DNA of 14,992 nucleotides from CAZYWA01 sp964650975 [NCBI: uncultured bacterium] (GCA_964650975.1 CAZYWA010000158.1:1-14992); one strand, 5' to 3'. Shown: positions 6,778 through 13,329, counted from the first letter of the stretch. The notes: generated from the sequence alone by a model not told the origin. Made by a program: numbers and translations.

Positions 6778-8784
6778 TCAGGGAGGTGCGGGAATGGTCG
6801 GTGTCCCGGCCGCGCACGAACCGAGGAAATGACCGTATTGATACGTGCCTTGCGGGTTCTCGAAGAGCGCGTAGTGGCCGTCCTCGGGATACTGCACCAC
6901 TCCCAGCGTCACGCGGCTGCCGTCGCCCGCGACGACGTTGCCGCTCACCGGCGGGCTCGCGGGATCGATCCCGAGGATGGTGAGCCCCTCGATCGGCCGG
7001 TAGGCCCTCCCGACGATCTGCGCGCCCGCGGCCGTGGCGTGCGCGGCGGTGGTCGAGTTCGGCACCTGGAAATCGAGCAGCCCGTCCGAGATGAAGACGC
7101 TGTGCGGCGCGCCGCGCGGATGCTGCGCGTAATAGGGCGCGTAGTTGAGCGGATCGCCTTCCTCGATGAAGAGCTGCAACAGCTGTCCGAGCGGATGGAA
7201 GAGATCGAGCTCGTGGGTGTCGAGGATGCCGGCCAGCGCTTCGACGATGAGCACGATCGGCACCGGGTTCACCTTCTGCAGCAACGTGAGTCTCAGCCCG
7301 CCGCCCGAGCCGCTCATCACCGCGCAGCCGATCTGATCCTCGGCGCCGATGAAGAGCGGTCCCTCGGTCCCACCTTGCGAGTGACCCATGAACATCACCC
7401 GGCTCGGGTCGAAGCGGGTCTCGACACCCAGCGGGTGGACGTCCGCCGGGATCACCAGCTCGCGCACCTGGCGGAGCTGCTGCACGTTGTCGGCGGCGGC
7501 TTGCAGCAGGTTGCCGCGCGCGGCCACCGGGTTCAGGTAGTTGAAGAAGAAGAACGACCAGTCCCTGTCGCCCTCGACGCGGGTGCCGTGGATCGGCTGA
7601 TCGATGCCGAGCGCCGCGAGACCGTTGGCCGCGAAGTCGAACGCCTCGCGGTGGATGAAGCTCTCGTAATCGCCGCCGGTGCCGTGGGCGTAGACCACCA
7701 CCGGCCAGCCGCCGGCCGGCGGCGTGCCCTTGGGGACGCTCACCGCGAAGCGCAGCGATTCGGTGCGCTGCACGATCGGGTCGCCGTTGGCGTCGAACTC
7801 GAGATCACCGCCCGTGGTGAGATAAGGCGGTGTCCCGGTCTCGAAGTTCGGGCTCGCGTAGTGGCCGGTGAACTCGTAGAACGAATCGGTCTCCTTCTTG
7901 AACACCAGATCGGTCGGAGGATTCACCGGAAAATTGGCCTGCATCCAGTCGCGGATGCGGAACATGTCGCGAGTCACGTCGCGCGTGGTGAACACGGTGG
8001 CCGCCGCCACCTCGCTCGATTTGGGACCGTCCGCCGCATCGAGGGTTTCCCAGAGCGGCCGGTAGAGGTCGACGAGCTTGGCGACGCGCGCGTCGCCGTT
8101 GGTCCGGCCCTTCTCGATCTGCGCCAGGAGCGGGGCCACCGCGAGCGGACGGCCCGACGCGTCCTTCACGCCGCGCGTCACCACGAACGCGTAACGGGTG
8201 CCGCCGTGCAGCGGGAAGCCCATGAGCGGCGCCACCGCCAACGAGTTGCTGGGCTCGTAGACGTCGGCGTCGTACTGGTAGGACACCACCACCGGCGTGC
8301 GCTGCCCGCGCGACGGCGAGGCGGGATCGACATCGATCAGGAACACCGTCGAGTCGCTGGCGAGCGACGCCTGGGCGCCGAACGGCAGCGTCGACGGATC
8401 GATGGCGCCGGTGGTGCGGAAGAACCCGCCGTGATTGGTGCCGAAGCCGTAGGTGTGATCGGCGATCTTGCCCAGGTAGTTCGACACGAACTGCGCCTGG
8501 CTCGGCGAGCGAGTCGGCAGCGGAAATCCGGTCAGGTCGATGCGGCCGTCCTCTCGCAACCGCAGATCGTTCGGCCACGGGAAATCGAAGAAACCGGCGC
8601 TTCCATCGAGGGCATCCAGATCGAAGAGCACCTGAGTGCCCTGGGTTGCGGACGAGCCGTCACTCGAGCCGCAACCGGAAACACACACCACGGCTGCAGC
8701 GAGTAAGGCGCCTCCCACAACGGCGAGCGGGTGGAGGCTCCAGTTCCTGGGGTTCCTGGCATGAACCTCGAAACAATTCGCCAT
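6778..8784 (-). CDS. Secreted lipoprotein with alpha/beta-hydrolase (lipase-like) domain
   Basis: This 668-residue protein begins with a basic, hydrophobic signal peptide ending in the lipobox V35-S-G-C38, so it is a predicted lipoprotein. An extended N-terminal region (about 50-330, with FPWPNDLRL near 68-76) resembles the N-terminal domain of bacterial virulence-factor lipases. The hydrolase domain has YAHGTGG (365-371), the nucleophile elbow GHSQGG with Ser469, an acidic candidate in SDGLLD (Asp567 or Asp571) and His637 in EDGHYALFE, a complete Ser-Asp-His set. A lipase or esterase acting at the cell surface or in the periplasm is likely; the substrate is unknown. The ATG at 8784 is preferred because GGGGGGA lies 5 nt upstream; a longer frame from 8817 has no such site and weakens the signal peptide. 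First gene of the operon. Confidence 0.9.
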   Translation of the reverse strand: MANCFEVHARNPRNWSLHPLAVVGGALLAAAVVCVSGCGSSDGSSATQGTQVLFDLDALDGSAGFFDFPWPNDLRLREDGRIDLTGFPLPTRSPSQAQFVSNYLGKIADHTYGFGTNHGGFFRTTGAIDPSTLPFGAQASLASDSTVFLIDVDPASPSRGQRTPVVVSYQYDADVYEPSNSLAVAPLMGFPLHGGTRYAFVVTRGVKDASGRPLAVAPLLAQIEKGRTNGDARVAKLVDLYRPLWETLDAADGPKSSEVAAATVFTTRDVTRDMFRIRDWMQANFPVNPPTDLVFKKETDSFYEFTGHYASPNFETGTPPYLTTGGDLEFDANGDPIVQRTESLRFAVSVPKGTPPAGGWPVVVYAHGTGGDYESFIHREAFDFAANGLAALGIDQPIHGTRVEGDRDWSFFFFNYLNPVAARGNLLQAAADNVQQLRQVRELVIPADVHPLGVETRFDPSRVMFMGHSQGGTEGPLFIGAEDQIGCAVMSGSGGGLRLTLLQKVNPVPIVLIVEALAGILDTHELDLFHPLGQLLQLFIEEGDPLNYAPYYAQHPRGAPHSVFISDGLLDFQVPNSTTAAHATAAGAQIVGRAYRPIEGLTILGIDPASPPVSGNVVAGDGSRVTLGVVQYPEDGHYALFENPQGTYQYGHFLGSCAAGTPTIPAPP

Positions 8785-8816
8785 GAAATCCCCCCGGCCG
8801 GACGCGTCGCGGGGCA

Positions 8817-8822
8817 AGCCTA
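8817..8822 (-). promoter_or_regulatory. Candidate -10 box for the lipoprotein-transglutaminase-amidase operon
   Basis: The minus strand reads GCTAGGCTTG, with TAGGCT at 8817-8822, about 32 nt ahead of the lipoprotein ATG. That predicts a leader of roughly 25 nt containing the Shine-Dalgarno. No recognisable -35 is present at 16-18 nt. The box shares GCTANNNTTG with the sites at 14490 and, loosely, 8939 and 1082. Confidence 0.4.
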
Positions 8823-8851
8823 GCAGGCCGGTCGTTTCTCAGCTCACCCTC

Positions 8852-8899
8852 GTGCCGCCTCGCGTGCCGGGCGGCCCCAGCCTCGACACGAGACGGCAC
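8852..8899. promoter_or_regulatory. Imperfect 14-bp inverted repeat between divergent promoters
   Basis: GTGCCGCCTCGCGT (8852-8865) matches the reverse complement of ACACGAGACGGCAC (8886-8899) at 12 of 14 positions. The spacer is 20 nt. The dyad is centred near 8876, close to midway between the two opposing -10 candidates at 8817 and 8939. Both mismatches become G-U pairs if the minus strand is transcribed, but it lies upstream of both starts, so an operator fits better than an RNA structure. Confidence 0.35.
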
Positions 8900-8938
8900 C
8901 GTCAGGCCAAAGGGCTCGAAACCTGGGAACGTGCGCGC

Positions 8939-8944
8939 TATCTT
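8939..8944 (+). promoter_or_regulatory. Candidate -10 box for the PIG-L deacetylase gene
   Basis: GCTATCTTGGG carries TATCTT at 8939-8944, about 34 nt before the chosen ATG. No -35 match is visible. The same pattern occurs upstream of other genes in the window. Confidence 0.35.
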
Positions 8945-8978
8945 GGGACGGTTTTGGTGCGTGCCCGTGGATCCCCTC

Positions 8979-10073
8979 ATGCAACGTCTTCGACGCGTTT
9001 GCGTTTGCGCTGCCTTCGGGTTGGCGGGCGTTGTCGCGCTAGCGGCGCCCGCGCGCGCCGACGGCGATCTCCCGCCGCTCGAGGTCGGAACCGGCGAGCG
9101 GCTGCTGGTGATCGCGCCCCATCCGGACGACGAGACGATCGCGTCCGGCGGCTTGATCCAGCAGGTGCTCGAGCGCGACGGCAGCGTGCACGTGGTGCTG
9201 ATGACTGCCGGCGACGGCTACCGCGACGCGCTGCTCAAGATCACGCCCGACATCCCGCCCTCGCCCGCCGAGTACGTCGCCTACGGCGAGCGGCGCTTGG
9301 TCGAGGCACGCGCCGGCACCCGCGAGCTCGGTCACGACCGGAGCGGCCGGATCGAGCTCGAGTTCCTCGGTTTTCCCGACGGCGGCCTCAAGGCCTTGCT
9401 CGACGAGCACTGGCAGAGGAGCCATCCCGAGCGATCGCCCACCACCGGCGCCTCGGATCCGCCTTACGACAAGGAAGCCCTCGAGCCGAATCTCCCTTAC
9501 AGCGGCGCCAACCTGCGCGCCGAGCTCGAGCGGATCGTGCGCGAGACCCGCCCCACGATGGTGTGCTTGCCCGACCCGGCCGACATCCACCCGGATCATT
9601 CCGCGGCCGGAACCTTCGCGCTGCTCGCCATCGACGACTGGCAGCGCTCGCTCGCGGCGCAGCATCACGCTCTCCACGCCGAGCCGCGCGTGGTGAGCTA
9701 CCTGGTGCACTGGCCCAACTGGCCGGGCGGCTGGACCGAGCGCGCACCCACGCTGGGCGAGCTCTCGGCGACCGACATCGAGGTGCCGAACCACCTGCCG
9801 GCGCGCGACGCTACCCTCGCGTCGCTCACGCTCACGGCCGATCAGATCGCGCACAAGCGCGCAGCGCTCGCGAAGTACGCGAGCCAGCTCGAGATCTCGC
9901 CGGGTTTCTTGAACGCGTTCGTGAGAAGGAACGAGCTCTTCGTGGAGCTCGGCGCCACGACGGTTCACGACGTAATCGCCAAGTACCCGTGGGCGTCGCC
10001 TGCGCACACCGCCGAGGCCGCTCACCACCCGCGCGGACCGACCGCCCAGCGCGAGGACGTCCGTGAACGATGA
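8979..10073 (+). CDS. Exported PIG-L family deacetylase
   Basis: This 364-residue protein starts with a classical signal peptide (MQRLRR, a hydrophobic core, then ARA with predicted cleavage after residue 27). The PIG-L/LmbE zinc motif APHPDDE at 46-52 supplies His48 and Asp51, and HPDHSAAG at 204-211 supplies His207. Family members are zinc-dependent amide hydrolases that remove acyl groups from N-acetylglucosamine-type sugars and related molecules. Export implies a periplasmic or extracellular substrate. The ATG at 8979 gives the cleanest signal peptide; an in-frame GTG at 8961 is possible. It faces the lipoprotein operon across a 194-nt promoter region, and its last 11 nt overlap the next gene. 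The C-terminal 25 residues are His/Pro/Arg-rich and low in complexity. The substrate is not known. Confidence 0.93.
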   Translation: MQRLRRVCVCAAFGLAGVVALAAPARADGDLPPLEVGTGERLLVIAPHPDDETIASGGLIQQVLERDGSVHVVLMTAGDGYRDALLKITPDIPPSPAEYVAYGERRLVEARAGTRELGHDRSGRIELEFLGFPDGGLKALLDEHWQRSHPERSPTTGASDPPYDKEALEPNLPYSGANLRAELERIVRETRPTMVCLPDPADIHPDHSAAGTFALLAIDDWQRSLAAQHHALHAEPRVVSYLVHWPNWPGGWTERAPTLGELSATDIEVPNHLPARDATLASLTLTADQIAHKRAALAKYASQLEISPGFLNAFVRRNELFVELGATTVHDVIAKYPWASPAHTAEAAHHPRGPTAQREDVRER

Positions 10074-10242
10074 CCTCGAGGTGATCTGCCCTTACTGCGG
10101 CGAGACCCAGACGCTGGTCATCGACCCCCTCACCAGCGGCTCGCTGGTGCAGGACTGCGACGTGTGCTGCAACCCGTGGCTGGTGAACGTCACCCGCGAC
10201 GACGACGGCGACCCGATCGTCACCGTCGACCGCGCGCAGTGA
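10063..10242 (+). CDS. CPXCG-motif cysteine-rich zinc-ribbon protein
   Basis: This 59-residue acidic protein starts at GTG 10063 with GAGG about 6 nt upstream. Its knuckles are CPYCGE at 9-14 and DCDVCC at 31-36, then NPW and a conserved-looking tail with an Asp cluster. This is the small CPXCG cysteine-rich family, widespread in proteobacteria and of unknown function, presumed to bind zinc through four Cys. It overlaps the end of the PIG-L gene by 11 nt in a different frame, so it is probably co-transcribed and possibly translationally coupled. A GTG at 10081 would remove the residues just ahead of the first knuckle and is less likely. It is cytoplasmic, unlike the exported PIG-L product, so shared function is doubtful. 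Confidence 0.85.
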   Translation: MNDDLEVICPYCGETQTLVIDPLTSGSLVQDCDVCCNPWLVNVTRDDDGDPIVTVDRAQ

Positions 10243-10252
10243 GCACGATCGA

Positions 10253-10348
10253 CTACGGCGCGGTCCTGAACGACTGGAAGTCGTCGAGGTAGATCGAGCC
10301 CGACGCTCCCGCCTTGACGCTCATCGCGCCCAGCCGCGCCCAGTCCAC
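10253..10348 (-). pseudogene. Possible C-terminal remnant of a secreted protein
   Basis: On the minus strand a frame ending in TAG reads VDWARLGAMSVKAG, then GSIYLDDFQSFRTAP. This resembles the C-terminal signature of jelly-roll or concanavalin-like domains in secreted bacterial proteins (LGA.S.KAG.SG..Y.D.F.S.R). Upstream in the same frame the sequence turns Arg-rich and non-domain-like, and no start is convincing. The frame is about 150 nt downstream of a minus-strand lipoprotein that itself looks like a shortened N-terminal domain, so both could be the ends of one decayed gene. The rest of 10243-10502 shows no gene, tRNA or clear terminator. The family resemblance is from memory and the call is tentative. 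Confidence 0.3.
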
Positions 10349-10495
10349 GTGCGCGCGGCGCGCGACTCGGCACTTTGCACGTTCTTGGTTCGAACGCGAC
10401 GGCGCATTCGATCGTCGTGTGGGAGTGGCGCGTTTTTTCGCGGCCGGCAGTAGCGAGCGAACTGAGACACTGCCCGGGTCCCTGGGGACGCAGGG

Positions 10496-10511
10496 CCGCG
10501 CTTCAGCGCGG
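10496..10511. repeat. Perfect hairpin over the lipoprotein stop codon
   Basis: CCGCGC (10496-10501) and GCGCGG (10506-10511) form a perfect 6-bp stem with the loop TTCA. On the minus strand the lipoprotein's TGA lies in the loop. No T-run follows, so it is not a standard intrinsic terminator. Confidence 0.3.
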
Positions 10512-11009
10512 GGTCGCGTAGCTGGGAGGCGTGATGCGCTCGACGAAGTCGAGATCCGCGATCGCCGCGACGCGGTCGTAGGGAATCCACGCCTGGACCA
10601 GCTTGAGGCGCTCGGATACCACCTCGATCTTCGCGCCGGCGGCTCCGAGTGCCTTGCGCTGCTCGGGATCCCACGAGCGCAGGTGCAGGTAAGTCTGTAC
10701 GCGCCCGGCGTCGTCGACCTTCACGAACGGAGTCGAGAAAAGCGACGGTGAGCGCGGGGCTCCGCTCCCCGACGAGGCCGCCGACTGGGTGAGCTTCCCC
10801 ACCGCTTCGGCGATCGGCGTGGCGATCTTCCCGGCCCTCGAGGGCTTCGCGGCGGCATCGGAGGCGGCCGGGGCCGCCTCCGCGAGGGTGCGCATCGTAC
10901 CGTCGTCGCTCCGAGGCGCGTCGCTCGACTTCGCACCCGCGCACGAGAACACCAGCACCGCCGCCATCGCATTGGCACCGAGAGCGCACCTTCCCGCTGA
11001 TCTCTGCAT
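10503..11009 (-). CDS. Small lipoprotein with a single C-terminal domain, possibly shortened
   Basis: This 168-residue protein has a signal-like N-terminus and a candidate lipobox V20-F-S-C23; Phe at -2 is atypical. Residues 24-95 are Ala/Ser/Pro-rich linker. The last 65 residues (VQTYLHLRSWDPEQ to VERITPPSY) resemble a domain usually found near the N-terminus of larger secreted proteins, where the text VQAWVP...FV..I.PP.Y comes before a catalytic or repeat region such as an S8 protease or parallel-beta domain. Here the frame stops right after PPSYATPR. The protein may be a genuine stand-alone domain or the front of a truncated gene. The ATG at 11009 has no Shine-Dalgarno but lies 7 nt from a good -10, so it is probably leaderless. 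The upstream TTG at 11045 is inside the -35 and is rejected. Confidence 0.6.
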   Translation of the reverse strand: MQRSAGRCALGANAMAAVLVFSCAGAKSSDAPRSDDGTMRTLAEAAPAASDAAAKPSRAGKIATPIAEAVGKLTQSAASSGSGAPRSPSLFSTPFVKVDDAGRVQTYLHLRSWDPEQRKALGAAGAKIEVVSERLKLVQAWIPYDRVAAIADLDFVERITPPSYATPR

Positions 11010-11016
11010 GCCGCGC

Positions 11017-11045
11017 AGGGTAGGAGCGCGCCCCCCGGCGGTCAA
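11017..11045 (-). promoter_or_regulatory. Promoter of the small lipoprotein gene, predicting a leaderless mRNA
   Basis: On the minus strand TTGACC (11040-11045) and TACCCT (11017-11022) are separated by exactly 17 nt. The -10 ends 7 nt before the ATG at 11009, so transcription would begin at or within a base or two of the A of ATG. No Shine-Dalgarno is present, which agrees. This is among the best -35/-10 pairs in the window. Confidence 0.55.
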
Positions 11046-11052
11046 ATCCGCT

Positions 11053-11084
11053 CGGAGGGCTGCGGGTCTCGCACCGCCGCAGCC
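11053..11084 (+). repeat. Dispersed hairpin repeat, copy 1
   Basis: CGGAGGGCTGCG (11053-11064), three variable bases and CTCGCA, then CCGCCGC, recurs at 14436 in the same orientation. In this copy GGCTGCGG (11058-11065) pairs with CCGCAGCC (11077-11084) in a perfect 8-bp stem. It sits where the CreD-like reading frame loses its homologous N-terminal part. Confidence 0.45.
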
Positions 11085-11134
11085 TGGCGGCCGCGTTCTT
11101 CGCGTTCCACCTGCTGCTCGCGTACCTGGCCGAC

Positions 11135-11449
11135 GTGGTGGACATTCACGTGGCGTTCGCCATCGCCGCCGCCACCTGCGTCGGGCTTGTGGTGAGCTAT
11201 CTGCGGATCGTGGGCGGGGCGCGTTTCGCCATCCTCGAAGCCGGTCTCGCGCAGCTCGTCTACCTGGTGCTCTTCAGCTACGCGTTCTTCTTCGAGGGCT
11301 ACGCCGGCCTCACCATCACGCTGGGCGCGGTGGCGACGCTGTTCGTGCTCATGCAAACCACCGCCCGCGTCGACTGGGGCGAGATGTTCGAGCGCGGTCC
11401 CGCGCAGGGGCTGCGAGGGACCGCGGCCCGGCCGGTCACTCCAAGATGA
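11135..11449 (+). CDS. CreD-like inner-membrane protein, C-terminal fragment
   Basis: This frame encodes the last part of a CreD (cell envelope integrity) type membrane protein, with hydrophobic segments and the closing ARVDW motif seen in CreD. The given start is a GTG without a ribosome-binding site. The same frame is open back to 11024, and likeness to CreD, including one more membrane helix (AAAFFAFHLLLAYLADVV), reaches back to about 11081, where no ATG, GTG or TTG exists. With it there would be four helices. Full CreD is about 450 residues, so some three quarters is missing. The simplest reading is a 5'-truncated remnant, with a small stand-alone membrane protein as the alternative. It ends tail-to-tail with the cupredoxin gene, overlapping by 14 nt. 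Confidence 0.5.
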   Translation: MVDIHVAFAIAAATCVGLVVSYLRIVGGARFAILEAGLAQLVYLVLFSYAFFFEGYAGLTITLGAVATLFVLMQTTARVDWGEMFERGPAQGLRGTAARPVTPR

Positions 11450-11816
11450 CGAGCTGACCGGTGACGTGAGTCGGGTGGAGCTGGCAGGCGATCGGGAAGA
11501 CACCGGCCTTGTCGGCCGTGAAGCTCACCTCGACCGTGCCCTCGGGGCTGTCCGCGACGCCCACGATCTTCTCGATGCCGAACGCGGAAATCTGGAACCC
11601 GTGCGGGTTGGCCAGCTTGTTCACCAGCTTGAGCTTCACCGTGTCGCCCTTCTTCGCGACGATCGTCTCGGGCACCCAGATCTTCACACCCTGCGGCGTC
11701 TCGACGTTGACCACCGTGACGCTGACCTCGCCGGCGTGAGCCGGACGGACCGGCGCCAGCAGAAGCCCACTCGCGAGAGCAAACGCACCGAATCCACGAA
11801 CCAGCAAGCGCTTCAT
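11436..11816 (-). CDS. Exported cupredoxin-domain copper protein
   Basis: This 126-residue protein has a signal peptide (MKRLLVRGFG, then a hydrophobic core and AHA, cleavage after residue 28) and one small beta-sandwich cupredoxin domain. Candidate copper ligands are His72 (NPHGF), Cys111, His114 and His117 in the C-terminal motif CQLHPTHVTGQL. The C-x2-H-x2-H ending is typical of the Cupredoxin_1-like group and differs from plastocyanin, which ends C-x2-H-x4-M. The protein is probably periplasmic and has a role in electron transfer or copper binding; its partner is unknown. GAGGAG lies 7 nt upstream of the ATG at 11816, the strongest Shine-Dalgarno in this part. It is a single-gene unit behind its own promoter, with a hairpin pair separating it from the GH5 gene upstream. 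Confidence 0.92.
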   Translation of the reverse strand: MKRLLVRGFGAFALASGLLLAPVRPAHAGEVSVTVVNVETPQGVKIWVPETIVAKKGDTVKLKLVNKLANPHGFQISAFGIEKIVGVADSPEGTVEVSFTADKAGVFPIACQLHPTHVTGQLVILE

Positions 11817-11866
11817 GGAAAATCTCCTCGACAAGGCGCGTCCGCGACGTGCGAAGCGTCTCGTGG

Positions 11867-11896
11867 AAGCTAATCGACGCGTGGAAACCGCCGCAA
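11867..11896 (-). promoter_or_regulatory. Candidate promoter of the cupredoxin gene
   Basis: On the minus strand TTGCGG (11891-11896) is followed after 18 nt by TAGCTT (11867-11872), or after 17 nt by TTAGCT. The -10 lies about 50 nt before the ATG, giving a leader near 44 nt that includes the GAGGAG site. Confidence 0.45.
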
Positions 11897-11910
11897 GCGA
11901 GCCACTGGAG

Positions 11911-11929
11911 CGCGCCGGTCTCCGGCGCG
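11911..11929. repeat. Perfect 8-bp dyad, first of a pair
   Basis: CGCGCCGG (11911-11918) and CCGGCGCG (11922-11929) form a perfect dyad with the 3-nt centre TCT. It shares the core CGCCGG-N3-CCGGCG with the dyad at 11948, centre to centre 37 nt. It lies upstream of the cupredoxin -35. Confidence 0.4.
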
Positions 11930-11947
11930 TGGACGATCGATCACTTC

Positions 11948-11966
11948 CCCGCCGGGGACCGGCGGG
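11948..11966 (-). terminator. Perfect 8-bp stem-loop after the GH5 stop, possible terminator
   Basis: CCCGCCGG (11948-11955) pairs with CCGGCGGG (11959-11966), loop GGA, 13 nt after the GH5 stop codon. There is no U-run after it, so it is either a weak or Rho-assisted terminator, an mRNA 3'-end stabiliser, or an operator paired with the similar dyad at 11911. Confidence 0.4.
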
Positions 11967-11979
11967 CTCCAGAGGCGGA

Positions 11980-13329
11980 TCATGCCTCGATCGCGACCCG
12001 CACTTCGGCGGCTCCTGGTTGCGCGCGAAGGGCCAGGACCTGCGCGACATCGTCCCAGGTGTGCTCGGCGCCGGCCGCGTCGACGCGGAACGAATCGCTC
12101 CACAACCGCGCGCGGGGCACGAACACCTCGGTCGCCGCGTGCTCGGCGATGCCTGCACCGCCTGGCGTGTAGCGCAGCTCGTAGCGCCGTGCTTCGCGGT
12201 CGAACCGAGACGAGATCGGCGTGCCGGCGATCGCGCGCGGATACGGACGCACCAGCGGGTCGAGCCAGGGGCGCTCGGTGCCGCCCACGTCCACCAGGCT
12301 GGCCCCTTCGTCGTTCCAGTCGGGGCCGACCGGGTCGTACGACCACGCCGCCCACGAGAGCCAATGACGATCGAGCGCCCGGCACTGGTCCTCGAGCATG
12401 CGCGGCGCGTCCTTCACGTGATTGAGCGCGCCGAATTCGCCGATCACGGCCGGCCAACCGCGTTCCTCGGAGAATCGCGCGATGGCGCGCGCCGTGGGAC
12501 CGAAAGTCGAGCGCTTCCAGCCCAGATAGCGGCCGGAGCCGATCGACAGCAGATCGTAGATGTGCGGCGCGAAACCGATCGCGGCGCCAGGCACGGCTCC
12601 CAGACGCACGCGCTGTCCGAGCAGTAACGGCGCCGGCTGCACGAAAACGATCCGCTCGGGATCGCCGCCGCGCACCGCCGTCACCGCGCGCGCCTGAAAC
12701 TCGGGCAAGACCTCGCGCTCGAAGCGGCCCGAGAAAACGCTCGACGGCGGCCCCATCGGCTCGTTCAGCACGTCGTAGCCGATGACGCCCGGCACCTCGC
12801 GGAACCGCTCCGCCACTCGCGCGAGCGCGGCGAGAAATCGGTCCTGAATGCCGCGCGCGTTGCGCCAGAAATCGCGCTCCGCCGCGATCACGCCGGGAGC
12901 GAGGAAATAGCAAAAGAACCAGCGCTTCCCGCGCAGCCAGCCCGGCGCATCGCGATCCACCGGAGGCAGCGCCCACGACGGTGCCCCCGAGCCGCCGTAC
13001 GCACGCGAGAAGATGTCCTGGTGAAGATCGACGATCAGGTGAAGGCCGCGCGCGGCGAGCGCGCGGCCGAGCGCCACGGCGCGATCGAGATAGTTCTCGT
13101 CGATCCGTCCGCGGACCGGCTCGACGCCCTCCCACACCAGCACCAAGCGGGCCAGGTTGAAGCCCCAGCGCGCCAGCGGATCAAGGTGGCGCGGCTCCGG
13201 ATCGAACGCGAGAAAGGGCGGCATCTTGGCGCGGCCGGAGACGTTGACGCCGTGGAAGAGCCGCACTCTTCCCTGTGCGTCGCGAAACCAGCGGCCGTCG
13301 GCGCGGATCGGATCGAGATCGCGCGTCAT
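11980..13329 (-). CDS. Glycoside hydrolase family 5, endoglycoceramidase-like
   Basis: This 449-residue GH5 (beta/alpha)8-barrel enzyme resembles endoglycoceramidases. Visible marks are HGVN at 26-29 with SGRAKMPPF, DLHQDIFSRAYGGSGAPSWA across 101-120, the acid/base Glu190 in YDVLNEPMG and the nucleophile Glu298 in VIGEFGAL. Residues from about 375 to the end form a beta-rich region like the C-terminal domain of EGCase-type GH5 proteins. Known EGCases release the intact glycan from glycosphingolipids; relatives act on other glycolipids or steryl glucosides. No signal peptide is present, unlike the secreted EGCases of Rhodococcus, so the substrate is probably intracellular. The ATG overlaps the stop of the SGNH gene as ATGA, with only a weak GGGA upstream, which suggests coupled translation. 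Confidence 0.92.
   Translation of the reverse strand: MTRDLDPIRADGRWFRDAQGRVRLFHGVNVSGRAKMPPFLAFDPEPRHLDPLARWGFNLARLVLVWEGVEPVRGRIDENYLDRAVALGRALAARGLHLIVDLHQDIFSRAYGGSGAPSWALPPVDRDAPGWLRGKRWFFCYFLAPGVIAAERDFWRNARGIQDRFLAALARVAERFREVPGVIGYDVLNEPMGPPSSVFSGRFEREVLPEFQARAVTAVRGGDPERIVFVQPAPLLLGQRVRLGAVPGAAIGFAPHIYDLLSIGSGRYLGWKRSTFGPTARAIARFSEERGWPAVIGEFGALNHVKDAPRMLEDQCRALDRHWLSWAAWSYDPVGPDWNDEGASLVDVGGTERPWLDPLVRPYPRAIAGTPISSRFDREARRYELRYTPGGAGIAEHAATEVFVPRARLWSDSFRVDAAGAEHTWDDVAQVLALRAQPGAAEVRVAIEA

Noticed and set aside
7541-7552. Short GAAGAAGAA tandem run
   Set aside because: It encodes a run of Phe in the lipoprotein hydrolase on the minus strand (SFFFFNY) and is not a free-standing repeat.
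7708-7723. Perfect 16-bp palindrome GCCGCCGGCCGGCGGC
   Set aside because: It lies inside the lipoprotein hydrolase coding region over a Pro/Ala/Gly-rich stretch and is explained by codon use.
10387-10394. GGTTCGAA, resembling a tRNA T-loop (B box)
   Set aside because: The flanking five bases on each side do not pair as a T-stem, and no anticodon arm or acceptor stem can be built around it.
10430-10441. CGCG-T6-CGCG as a terminator for the CPXCG gene
   Set aside because: The stem is only 4 bp and the T-run is in the loop, not after the stem, and it is nearly 190 nt from the stop.
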